Source of the DNA: Posidonia oceanica
Lineage: Eukaryota; Streptophyta; Magnoliopsida; Alismatales; Posidoniaceae
Assembly (NCBI GenBank): GCA_037176725.1
Contig: JAZBRS010000029.1
Location: 119,817,001 to 119,881,000, forward strand
DNA length: 64,000 nt
Direction: 5' to 3'
Each line of letters starts with the position of its first letter. The first letter of the stretch is position 1. The translations under genes were made by a program, and so were the position numbers. The notes beneath the pieces were generated by a model. The model was not told the origin of the DNA. It was given only the letters and a program-made list of their open reading frames with translations, and made no database searches. Positions 33,901-45,900 of this stretch are shown here, piece by piece.

Positions 33901-36900
33901 CCTTGCTTCCACTCTCCTACTGGGCGTTATTTTTTGTCTGCTGATGTCATCTTTTTTGAGTCTCAGTCTTATTTTGAGTCTACGTGTGCTGAGATTGAAA
34001 GTCTTCCTTTACCGTCTCCTATTGAGCCATTAATGATAAGTGGAAGTGAATCATTGATTGTGGAACAAGAGAGGTCATGTCCTTTGTAGGTATATCGCCG
34101 TCGTCAGCAGCCATAACAACCTCCTCCAGCAGAACTGTCCTCGACCTTGGATGCAGATCAACCCGATTCTAGCTTTGACCTTCTTGTTGTGCTACGAAAG
34201 GGTAAACGCTCTTGCACAGCTCATCTTATTTCAAATTTTGCTTCATATGATCGTCTTAATTCCTCCTTTTGTAGCTTTGTCCTGTTCATTTCCTCTGAGT
34301 CTGTTCTAGGAACTACCAGGAGGTCCTTATACTACATTGGAAGGCAGCTATAAATGAAGAAATGTCAGCATTATGTCACATGGCACAGGGAAATTAGTGA
34401 CCCGTCTTGTAAGAACAAGCATAGTCACCTATAGATGAGTGTATACTATAAAGCATAAGCCGGATGGGTCAATTGACATGTATAAAGCTCGTCTGAGGTT
34501 GACTATGCAGAGACCTTCTCCCTAGTTGCCAGACTGAATTCTATCAAAGTTCTCTTGTCTATTGCTATGAATCAATCGTGGGAACTTTATCAGTTATATG
34601 TCAAGAATGCCTTCCTTTATGGTGACTTACGAAACCAAGTGCTTATAGAGTAATCTCTAGGATATGTTGCTCAAGGAGAGGATAGAGTATGCTGTGTGAA
34701 AAAGGCCATCTATGGCCTTAAGTAAAGTCCGCAGGCAGGGTTTCAAAGATGTGTTATTGATCATTCAGTCTTCTACAGGAAGACTACCAATGGTAGTGTG
34801 ATTCTAGCATTTTATATTGATGATATATTACTGACAGGTAGTGACTCCACAGGCATTAGTAAGACCAAGGAGTACCTCAAGACACATTTTGTCACTAAGA
34901 ATATGGACAAACCATAATTTTTTCTGAACATTAAATTTGCATATGCTGGATCTTCTTCAGGAGATAGGAGTCTTAGGCTACAAGCCTGAGAGTACTCCTA
35001 TAGAGCAGAGTCCCATGTTTATGGATAGTTCTTCAGAGGTGCTTGAGGATCTTAGACAGTACAAACATTTAATTGGGAAGCTGATATACTTGATTGTTAC
35101 ACATCTTGATATAATGTTTGTAGTTAGTTTATGCATGAGCCTAGGATGGTTCATTGACATGAAACCTTACGCGTGCTAACTTACATCAAAGGTGCCCCAC
35201 GTAAAGGTCTTATCTACAGGAAGAACAATCACCTAAAGCCTCTGGATATGTAGGGGATAGAGGAGATAGGAAGTCCACTTCGGACTTCTGTACGTATGTT
35301 GGAGGTAATTTAGTTACTTGATGAAATAACAAGCAGAATGTCATATCCAGATCTAGTGCCAAGGCAAAGTATAGATCTATAACCCAGACTGCCTGTGAGA
35401 TGATGTGAATGAGGACTCTTCTGATGGAGCTTGGTTTCTCTGTAGAGACTCTTATGGCTATGCATTGTGATAACCAAGTTGTCATCTTCATCGCCAATAA
35501 TCCCACCTTCCACAAGCGTATGAAGCACATCGAGGTAGATTGTCATTATGTACGGGATATGATGATGAGAGGTGTTACACTCAGTCTTCAGAACAGCTAG
35601 TAGATATTTTCACCAAAGGATTAGGTGTTGGGATTTTTGAGACTATGTACCAAACAAGACATGATTGATATATATACTCTAGCTTGAGGAGAAGTGTTAG
35701 AGTTATATTTATATTATTATTATTAGAATCTTATTAGATAGTAGTGGCTTATTGGATATTCGTTTATGTTGAGTATCTAGTAAACCCTATATATATGTAC
35801 TCCTTGGTCATTAATTAATAACATATATCATTATTCCCTCTAATCTTCAAAGGAACAAAACATAGAGAAGGGCTTATCAAGACGATAACGCAAAAGAAAG
35901 AGAAAAACAACACAAGGACTACATCATACTACCAACAGTCCCAGTAACCAATCACGAATAAATACATAAGAAACCTCCATTTTAGGGCACCATTCAAGGA
36001 TTGAAGACAATTTTATCTCGTAGATCTTGAAGTGCCAACCTTTTTCCCCTAAAGATACGATGATTCCTTTCAATCCATAATACCTGTCATAACACATGAG
36101 GGAGGGCTCTCCACACCATATGCCGCCTTCTTTGCCATTAGTCTCAGCTTCCATAAATCCTAGAAAAGCTCCACTGAACAACTACCAAGCTGGACATATA
36201 GCTCCCTCCTAAGTAGAGAACTCCACCATTCTTGGAATACCCCACACACCCAAAAAAGGATGACGAAGATCCTCAGAATTGTAGCAACAAAGCACACATC
36301 AGCTCGCAAGGTAGAACTTGTCGCTGTAAAGCTACCTCTGTCAAAACCCCTCCATGAAGAATCCTTCAAGCAAAGCACTGGATCTTCAATGGAACCATGT
36401 TGTTCCAAATCCAATTTAGGCATCTCAATCGTGTCCCTCTGGTTGTCATGATTGAGAACAGAGATGCAACGGAAAAGTCCCCATTCTTAACCCACAACGA
36501 GGTTCAGGAGTCGGGTGAAATAGAAAAACAATTTGAACCCACATTTTCAAGCGAAGCAAGTAAAGAAACAATATCCTGAACTTCCCTATCCGTGAGAACC
36601 TTCTTAAATCTCAAATTCCACACAACTCTATTCTCACACCTCACAAAACACTCCCCTGTACTAGTAGTAGGCTGTATAGAGAGCAGAAATAAAGTTGGAA
36701 AGGGTAGTCTTAAAGGCACGGAGTCAACCCAGTAATCCTCCCAAAACCTAATCCAATTCCCACATCCAATTGTCAATTTAATCCCACACTCAACAACACC
36801 CTCAACCTCTAAGATACCACTTGCCCACTATCACTTTCCACTACAGAGGCAGACAACTAGACAAACCCAAGGTACCCATCCCAAGTGCCAAATCCATTTC

Positions 36901-39900
36901 CGCAAAAGAGCAAGGTTGAAAGATCAGAGATTACAGAGAGCCAAACCCCCACCCAACCTAGGGTGGCACACTTTATGCCAAGCAACAAGAGGGAATCCCC
37001 TACCCAAATATTTGTGTCCACCCTTCCACAGAAAATGTTGTTGAATATGTTCCAATTTCTTAGCCACAAAAACCGGTATCTTAAAGCCAAATTATGCTAA
37101 ACTTTACATCTTTTTTTTAGCGATAATCAAGAAAATTTTATTAAGAAAAAAGAGGAAATACAAAGACAAGGCTTATCAAGAAAATAAGCCAAAGCAAAAG
37201 ACAAGTATAAGGAAACAGTCAAATCAATAAAGAGCTTTGCAACCAATCACAAATGAACACATCAGGATTTCAGAATCATTGACAACAAGATACCATTCTA
37301 AGACAAAAGAAACAACTTTGTCTCAAATCTCCCGAAAAGTAAGCCTCTTCCTCAGAAAAATTCGATGGTTTCGCTTAATCCATATGATCCATCAAACTGC
37401 ATGAGGAAGTACTCTCCAAATCCTCCTATGCCAGCCAACCCAAGTTCCTTTTAGACTCCACAAGTCCCAGAAAGTGTCTATCAGTCCACCATACACCGGT
37501 TGAGCAAGCTCTCCCCCATGTAAAGAGCACCACCACCCGCGTACTATCCCGCAACGCCAAAGGAAATGAGAGAGATCGTCGTGGCCCTCATAACATAAGG
37601 CACAACAGCTAGCTAGGTGAAACGTACGTTTCCGTAAAGCTGAGTCTGTCAATACACCTTTATGAAAATACTACCAAGCAAAACACTGAATCTTCAAAGG
37701 GATCTTATTGTTCCAGATCCAAGAGTGGCATCCCACCCGAACTCCACCAGAGGTCATTATTGAGAATAGAGATCAAACTGAGAAGTTCCCATCCTTAGCT
37801 CACAACCAAGTGCAGGAATCAGGTGAAAGAGAAAAGCAAATTTGAACCTACATTTTCAAGTAAAGCAAGTTGAGAAACAGGACCCAGGGCTTCTCTGTCC
37901 ATGAGATCTTTCTCAAATCTAAAGTCCCAACCAACCACAGAAGACAACAAATCACTCTCCTATACTAGCAGCCGGTTGCACTGAAAGAAGAAACAAACCG
38001 GGAAATAACTGTCTCAAAGGCATTGAGTCAACCTAAGGATCCTCCCGAAACCTAATCCAATCACCACACCCCAACCTCAATCTCAACCCACACGCCACAA
38101 TAGGCTCAGTTTCTAGAATCCCACCCCACACAGGAGAAATCCTCCTCAAGTACCATTTTTCAACAATCACAGTTTCCCAAATTAGTGTTGGAAAATCATA
38201 TTAGAAAGAGAGCCACCCAAGTGCCAGATCCATTTCGCCAAGGAGACCAAGGTTGTGGAGATTGCGAAGGCCCAGCACACCTTCCACCTTAAGGTGACAA
38301 ACTTAGTGCCAAGCAACAAATGGAAAACCCCTGCCAAAGGATCTCCACCCACCTTTCCAAAGACAATTCCTCAAGATCCTTTCTAATTTCCCAGCTACAG
38401 AGACAAGAATCCCAAAGATAGAAAGGAAGTAAATAGGCAGATTGGACAACACAGAGGAGATCAAGGTAAGCCGCCCCCAAAAGAACAGGAATCTTGCCTT
38501 CCACCCAGCTAGATGCCACTCAAAACACTCAATAATTGGATTCCAATAAGACTTCTTAACCCTAGAATCAGACAACGGGAGAACAAGATATCAAATCGCA
38601 AAGCTCTCAACATGACACCCAAGCAGGCCCACGACAAACCAAAAAGGCAGCATCGACCACAACTACAATCGATTTCCTTAAGTTGACCTTTAAGCCTGTG
38701 ATAGCTCAAAACAACCCAAAACGAAAGCAATGTCTCTGACTTCCTTAGAGAAGCCCCACAGAACACCAAGGTATCATCAGCATATTGTAGGAGGGACAAA
38801 ACGAACACCATGAAAAGGTCAAAAACCCTCAAAAAATCCCATTACCACAGGTTTAAGGCACAAATAGCTAAACACCTCTGCAGCCAAAGAAAACAAAAGT
38901 GGTGATAGATGATCACCTTGTCGGAGCCCTCTCCCACATCTAAAGAATCCTTTTGGGTAGTCGTTAACTAGAACTAGAAACTTTACGAAGCTAACATAAT
39001 AACCCACCCACTCCCTCTATTTAACCCCAAAACCCATGAAAGCAATCACCACATCAAGACGGATAGGGGTGTCGGATCCTGACCCGACAACCCAAACTCC
39101 AAGTAGAAGATGACACAAATACTCATGAAATGGCATCGCTCAGGCGCTCGGCCTTCTCATGTAGCTTGGTGGTCAAAGAATTGGCGATCGGCCTACTAAA
39201 GCATTACCAATCGGCCTGCCTGAGGATTGGCGATCGACCTGCCAGAGGATTATCGATCAGCTTGTCAAAGGATTGGTGATGCTTTAGTAGGCCGACCCCC
39301 TAGCGAGCGCTTCGTCTGTGGGGCCCATCAAGCCACATCGATGGATGCATCCCACTCCCTGACTTACCACGCGTCTAGATCCTAACGGCTAAGGGCATTA
39401 TCGATAGGGTACAGAGAACCCCGTTCCTATAAATATCAACGTAACTCCCAAGGTACGCAAGCTTATTTAATTCTAAGCATCTAAACTTGATTCTTTCTCC
39501 TGAGCTAACTTAAACATCGGAGGGGATACATCGACCAGATCGGCCCCTTCTCACCTTGTTTGCTCTTATTGCTCACAAGCCCCAAGCTCCCCGACCTCAA
39601 CTGGCATAGTAGTCCGAACTCCCCAACCTCAACCTGTGCAGCAGCCCAAGTTTCCCAACTTCAACCTCCCTAGCAGAACCATACGATCCACAAGCACTAC
39701 AAGACAAGGTAGCATTTCTGTTAAAGGAATTGACAAAACAGGATGCCAAGAGGAGTAAGACCCCACAGACCAAGCCGCCCACACCTTCCCCTATCGAAAA
39801 GGTATTGGCTGCTTTGAGTACCACGCCCGAGCAGACAAAGCATAGCAACCACTCCAACTTGGGGGTGGAAGATCGCATAGTAAAGATGCAGAAGGGAGAG

Positions 39901-42900
39901 AGCACTCTCTTAGGTAACATGGAGAAAGCCACGTGTTCACCCTTCGTAAGTAGTGAAAACTAAGCTACTACCGACTGGGTTCAAGAAGCCCCATCTTGAA
40001 TCATACAATGAGACGACCGACCCGGTCGATCATGTTATGAGATGGGAGTGTAGCTGATGCTATATTGTGTAAGATATTTCCTACCACCAACTCGGATATG
40101 GTTTTTTGGTTTGAGGAGCAGCTCTGTGTCCAAGTTTGAAGATTTAAGCCATGCTTTTAGTGCTCACTTCGTCGGAAAGAGGAGAAGGGTAAAAGTCTCA
40201 AACCACCTTTTCTCCATTGTCCAAAAGCTGAAGGAGTTGCTGAGAAGCTATGTGCAGCGCTTCAATGCTGCACTCACTGACATACCTAAACCAAAAGAAG
40301 GCATAACTCTCGCAGCATTTTAGCAAGCTTTGACATCAACTGAACTTACCCGCTCATATAACTTAAACGAAGTGACTACGCTCACCGAGGCCTTGGAAAG
40401 AGTAGAGAAGTATATAATAACAGATGAGTTGGACAAAGCAAAGGTGATGATGCAAAGGGAGGAACGGGTAAGAGCCAAATCCCAGACAAATCCCATCAGG
40501 ATCCATAGGGAAGAATGTCAACCATGTCCTTATGATGGTCGAAGGAACGACCAAGCTCCCCTCCCTTACAGAGTCAAATGTCGTTTCCATAACTTCACAC
40601 CCCTCAATGTCTCCCTACTGATGGAGATCAAGAGCACGAAACAGACTTGGTGGCCTGCACCTAAGTAAGCTACCTCTAGTCGAAAGGGAGACAAAAATGC
40701 CTACTGTGATCTCCATCGTGATACTGGACATACCACCGAGGAATGTAGGCAGTTGAAGGATAAAGCATTGGTTCAACGGGGTCGACTCACTCGATTCGTC
40801 AATAACAAGAGGTGAGAGGAAAGACGCGAATGTACATGTAGAGCCTTAATGGCCCCAGATGATCAACAAAGGCCTCAGGTCAAGAAGTAATTTTTGACAT
40901 ACCATCGACAGGCGGAGTGAGCTCTTCAACTTGGAAGGCGTAAAGGCTTACGTCTGACAAGTGTACAACGTACAGTTGGGACCCCATGAGTAGAAACGCC
41001 CAAGGTTGGCAGTAGAGGTTAGTTGCAGTGACACTAAAGGGAGTGGCCACTCCTCATGACGATGCCTTGGTGGATCTTGGTCACTGTCTCTAATGCGTTG
41101 CTAAGAAGGGTCCTAGTTGATAGCGAAAGCTCTTTTGATATCTTGTTTTGGAAGTCTTTCTGCAGAATGGGATTTGGCTCGACCAACTTGAAGCCTATGT
41201 TATCCCAGTTAGTCGGGTTCAACAATTAGGCTACCTAGGCAGAGGGAATCATCACAATACCCCAAACATTGGGAAGTGGGGACAAGCGAGCAACCACAAC
41301 GACGGAATTTGTTGTGGTTAAAATTCGAAACTGTTATAACATGATCCTGTAGAGATCAACCCTGAATAAGCTACAGGTTGTGGCTTCCACCTACTTCCTG
41401 TGTCTAAAATTCCCCACCGCCACGGGGATATCATCCATGCAGGGCAACCAATTGGTTGCTCGTGAGTGTTATATCTCCTCACTCCGAACTAGCAAGTAGA
41501 AGCCATGGTGATCGTAGGACCAGATGAGAGAAGAAACCTACGTATGAGCCAGCAAGCTAAAGGTCGAGCCGACCAAGTAGGCGGAGGATCAACCTCGACA
41601 CTCCTAAATATCCCAAGAAGTTGAAAATTAAGGCCACCCTCCCAGCAGAGAACCAAACGACAACTGGAGGATGTGTATCAACTTCACCAACCAGAACAGG
41701 CACTGCCCAACTGTGATCGAGCCGAACGAAGAAGACAATTGGGACCTCCCATGACCCTGGAACATTATTAAGGAAATATTCTCCGTCATTGTTGCTCACA
41801 CGTGTAATTCACTTGGTCTTACACCAGAACAATTCTTTTTATCACTCTTTGACTGATACAGAGCCTTGTACATCACTAGTAACAGCACATTTCTCAATAC
41901 TCATGCAGAAGAACTCAGTCAACAGAGAGCTACGACTAAGAAGATCCCCCAAGCAGAGCAGAACTCGATCGGTGGAGAGCTACAGCTCGGAATTTTCCCC
42001 CAAGCAGAAGTTCTCGGTCGACGAAGAGCTACGATTCTGAAACTCGAAAGATCCCCCAAAGCAGAGCAGACCTCGATTGGCAGAGGGCTACGGCTTGGAA
42101 TATTCCCCAAGTAGAAGTCCTCGATCGACGGAGAGCTATGACTCAGAAGATCCCCCAAGTAGAGCAGACCTTGGTTGGCAGAGAGCTACGGCTTGGAAGA
42201 TCTCCCAAGCAGAAGTCTTCGGTTGGCAAAGATCTATGACTCGGAAGATCCTCAAGCAGAATAGACCTAGGTCGGTGGAGAGCTACGGCTCGTAAGATTC
42301 CCTCAAGGGGAAGTCCTCGGTCGGCAGAGAGCTACGACTCAGAAGATCTCCCTGAGCAAAGCAGACGTCAGTCGGCGAAGAGCAACGGCTCGGAAGATTA
42401 CTCGAGCAGAGCAGACCTTGGTCTGCAAAGAGCTACAGCTTGGAAGATCCCCCTAGCAGAAGTCCGTGGTCGATTGAGAGCTACAGCTCGAAAGATCCCT
42501 CAAGCAAGCAGACCATGATCGACGGAGAGCTACAGCTCGGAAGAACCCCTCAAGTAGAAGTCCTCGGTCGGCAAAAAGCTACGGCTTGGAAGATTCCCCC
42601 AAGTCGAGTAGATCTCAGTCGACAGAGAACTATAGCTCGAAAGATTCCCCCGAGCAGAGCAGACCTCGGTCAGTAGAGAGCTACGGCTCGGAAGATTCCC
42701 TCGAGGAGAAGTCTTCAATTGGCAGAGAGTTACAGCTTGAAAGATACCCCGAAGCAGAGCAAACCTCTGTTGAAGGAGAACTATAGCTCGAAAGAACCTT
42801 TAAGCAAAGCAAACCTTGATTAGCAGAGTCAAAAAATCCCCTCGAGCAGAAGTCTTCAGTCAGCAGAGAGCTACGGCTCAAAAGATCCCCTCAAGTAGAG

Positions 42901-45900
42901 CAAACCTCGATCGACGGAGAACTACGATTCGAAAGAACCCCCAAGCAGAGTAGACCACAGTGAGCAAAGAGCTATGACTGAAGAATCCCTGAACAGAGCA
43001 GACCTCGATCGATGGAAGGATACAGCTCAGAAGATCCCTCAAGCAGGAGTCCTCGGTCAGCAAAAGGCGACGGCTTGGAAGATCCCCTGAGCAAAGTAGA
43101 CCTCAATTGATGGAGAGCTACAGCTCGAAAGATCCCCCTGAGCAGAAGTCCTTGGTAGGCAGAGAGTTACGGCTTGGAAGAACCCCTCGAGCAAAAGTGC
43201 TCAGTCAACGGAGAGCTACGGCTCGGAAGATCACTTCGAACAGAGCAAACCACAGTCGACGGAGAGCTACAGCTTGAAAGATACCCCCACGTAGAAGTCC
43301 TTGGTCGATGGAGATTTACAGATTAGAAGATCACCTTGAACAAAGCAAACCTCGGTCAACAGAGAGCTACGGCTTGGAAAATCCCCTCAAGCAGAAATCC
43401 TCGATCGACGGAAAGCTACGGCACGGAAGATCCCTCGAGCAGATGTCCTTGGTCGGCAGAGAGCTACAGCTCGGAAGATTCCCTGAGCTACGTGCCCATA
43501 ACCCCCTAAGCCTTCAACATCAAACAATAAAGCCCAAACACCCCAGACATATAACAGGAGCACTACAAACGGAAAGGCCAAAGCCACTAGAGGGATATTA
43601 TCAAGCAATAAGCGTCCTGCGTGGAACAGACTCAGCCAAAGTTCACCCAATGTATCAACTATACAGACCCTTTGGAATAGACCGAGCAAATCAGTAGGTG
43701 TTTTCGACGAAGGACAAGTTCAAGTCTAGGTAATGGCTCGCGAAGACGTCCCATGCCTACTCGATACCCATCACCGCAGACTCTCCCATGTAAGCACCAA
43801 AGTCAATCACATTACTACTTTGCAAAACGGCCTTCCAGCTCACTCTATGAAGTGGAGAACTCCTGATAAAGGTGTCATGATAAAGGATCCTTACCCAACA
43901 ACTCTTACTCCAAATAGAAGAAGGCGCAAATACTCCAGAAGTAAGTGCTCGAACTCTCAGCCTTCTTTTATAGCTTGGTGGTCAAAGCATTGGCGATCAA
44001 CCTGCAAGAGCATTGGCAATCGACCTGCCAGAGGATTATCAATCGGCCTATCAGAGGATTCACGATCGGTCCCCAGTGAGCACTTAGTCTATGCGGCCCG
44101 TCAAGCCACACCAATGGAGGCATCCCACTCCTTGACTTGCCACGTGTCTAGCTCCTAATGGCCAGAGGCATCAACAGGACATAGAGAACCTTAAGCATCT
44201 AAACATGATTCTTGCTTATCTAATTCCAGTGTAACTCTCAAGATACCAGTGTAACTCTCAAGGTACGCAAGGTTATCTAATTCTAAGCATCTAAACCTAA
44301 TTCTTGCTCTTGAGCTACCTCAAGCATCGGAGGGGATACGCCAACCAGATCAGCCCCCTCTTACCATCTCTACTCCTACTGCTTGCAGGCCCTGAGCTCC
44401 CCGACCTCAACTGGTGCAGCAGTATGAGTTCTCCGACCTCATCTTGTGTCGTAACGTGAGCTTCCCAACTTCAGCCTCCCTAGCTAGACTTGATCCAGAT
44501 TGAGTCGTGCAATCCACGAGCACCAAGCAAGATCAAAGACAATGCCAACTAACACTGTTATAGGCCTTTTAAAGATCCAATTTCCAAACCAACTCTAGTA
44601 AGCCTTGACAAGCCCTAACTTCAATGCACTCATGAGTAACCAGAAAACCACCAAGGATTTGGCTATCACAAATGAAAGCCGATTGATGGGGTCCAATTAG
44701 AGCACACATTAATAGCTTAAGCCTCTCTGTAAGACATTTCACCATAATCTTGTAGACCCCATTAAGAATACATATAGTGTAACATTGGCGATCTTTGTTT
44801 GCGCTTCCAGATTTGGTATATGAATGACATGTGGGTATATGAATGACATATGTTCTCGATGCAGATTCCCAGCACGTATTAGGGATGCAGGTTCTGAGTG
44901 CGTTTTTCTGGAGTGGTTTGCTCACACGTTTGTATAGGCCAAAGTGCGGGATGTTGTGATCCGTGGTTGAGGATTTAATTATCCCATTTGGATTTGGGTA
45001 GGTAGTTGTGATGCATTCAAGATAATTTGAGTGGAGGCCTTAATTGTGATTGGTGGATGATGATGTTGGTCCCATTTGATTTTATTGATTAATATCTTGG
45101 AGGTATTTTATTATGGTTAATTAGGTCCTTGCACAAATAAATTGCATGGGCTTGTGCAAGTAGTGTGTTGGCACAAGAGGTACACGCTTGGTAGGCTATG
45201 TTGGAGGTGGAAGGCATGAGTAAACACTTACCTTGCACCATGTAATGGTTGATGCAAGTGTGGTGTCGTGGTTGTTGCCGGGTGAGTGTAGTGCTTGTGT
45301 GGTGGGTTGATACTTGTTCCCTTGTATGACTTAACTTCGCGAGTATATAAGGACTGCACCAACACACACGGACATGCACTCACGTAAGTGACGAAGGATC
45401 AAGGGAGAGAGAGAAAGGGTCATGTGAGAGAGAAAAGAAGAATTGAGAAGGAGAAGAAGAGTCAAGAGATGAGAAAAAGAAGAGAAGAAAAGAAAGACGG
45501 AGAGAGAAATAAGGAGAGGGAGAGAGTGGTGTTGAGAGAGAGAAGGGGTGAGAGAGACAGAGAGTGAGCCGCTGGACGAAGAAAGAAAGAGAGCTTCTGG
45601 AGGAGAGCTTCTCGCCAGTGTCGTGTGGTGCTTTGGTGCTCGAGGAAGCTTCGATCCAAGGTGGAATCGTCGATGATCTCTCCACTGTTGAGCAGTCATT
45701 GAGGTGAGTTGAGCTAGAATAGTGGTTGGGTTCTTCACTTCTTTCTCTCCGTATGGGTGTTAATATGTTTTCTTTATGTTTTCGGTTGCCCCGGACGTCT
45801 GATCGCGTTTATTGGAGACGAGAGTAGCTAGGTTAGGAGCTTCGGCGAGGAAGATTAGCGACGGTTGTAGTAGAGTTGGGTTCTTTGAGGTTTGCTGTGT

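Larger units (their letters stand above)
31202..35851 (+). mobile_element. Ty1/copia copy 1 (4.65 kb), inserted in LINE A
   Basis: LTRs at 31202-31366 (165 bp) and 35695-35851 (157 bp) share the start TGTTAGAGTTAT and most of their length. The flanking duplication is GGAGC (31197-31201) and GGAAC (35852-35856). The primer site TGGTACCAGAGC follows the first LTR. It is antisense to PIAL. Gag begins at ATG 31849 (MASRESLVKNL) and carries the QSFETFIAVHR and TYRHEKNISRVFEVYEQL motifs. Degraded integrase lies near 33180-33700 and reverse transcriptase with YIDDILLTGS near 34810. RNase H and the polypurine GAGGAGAAG come before the 3' LTR. Many stops make it inactive. Confidence 0.92.
31145..37087 (-). 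mobile_element. LINE A (L1 type, 5'-truncated), split by copia copy 1
   Basis: The 3' end with its T-run (poly-A on the minus strand) is at 31145-31154. The target duplication CAAATTACGCTAA (31132-31144) and CAAATTATGCTAA (37088-37100) brackets the element with one mismatch. The minus strand encodes the end of L1 ORF2: KKLEHIQQHFLWKGG with LGRGFPLVAWH-type motifs around 36900-37080, and a zf-RVT remnant around 36160-36420. Frames are broken. Without the copia insertion the LINE is about 1.3 kb. Confidence 0.85.
39068..44559 (+). mobile_element. Ty3/gypsy gag-protease-only LTR element (TR-GAG-like), nested in LINE B
   Basis: Two related terminal segments (39068-39722 and 43871-44559) are flanked by ATAGG at 39063-39067 and 44560-44564. 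The join restores the LINE reading KLDL.KAY into its continuation. Between the LTRs only a gag and a protease remnant are found. No reverse transcriptase or integrase occurs; instead, a 1.6-kb tandem array fills the rest. LTRs appear to start GGTGTC and end CTGTT, not the usual TG...CA, so exact ends may be off by a few bases. Gag and protease resemble the Tat/RIRE2-type lineages. Confidence 0.82.

Noticed and set aside
41905..43490. CRISPR array or similar repeat-spacer structure
   Set aside because: Units are contiguous and diverged throughout with no unique spacers, and the setting is a plant retroelement.
41789..43697. Open frames rich in Ser/Glu/Tyr across the gypsy array
   Set aside because: The 49-50 bp period shifts frame every unit and gives no consistent repeat peptide; no start or domain supports coding.
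45331..45738. Ser/Leu-rich minus-strand frames near 45.5 kb
   Set aside because: They are the complement of a purine-rich LTR leader downstream of a TATA box; no domain.
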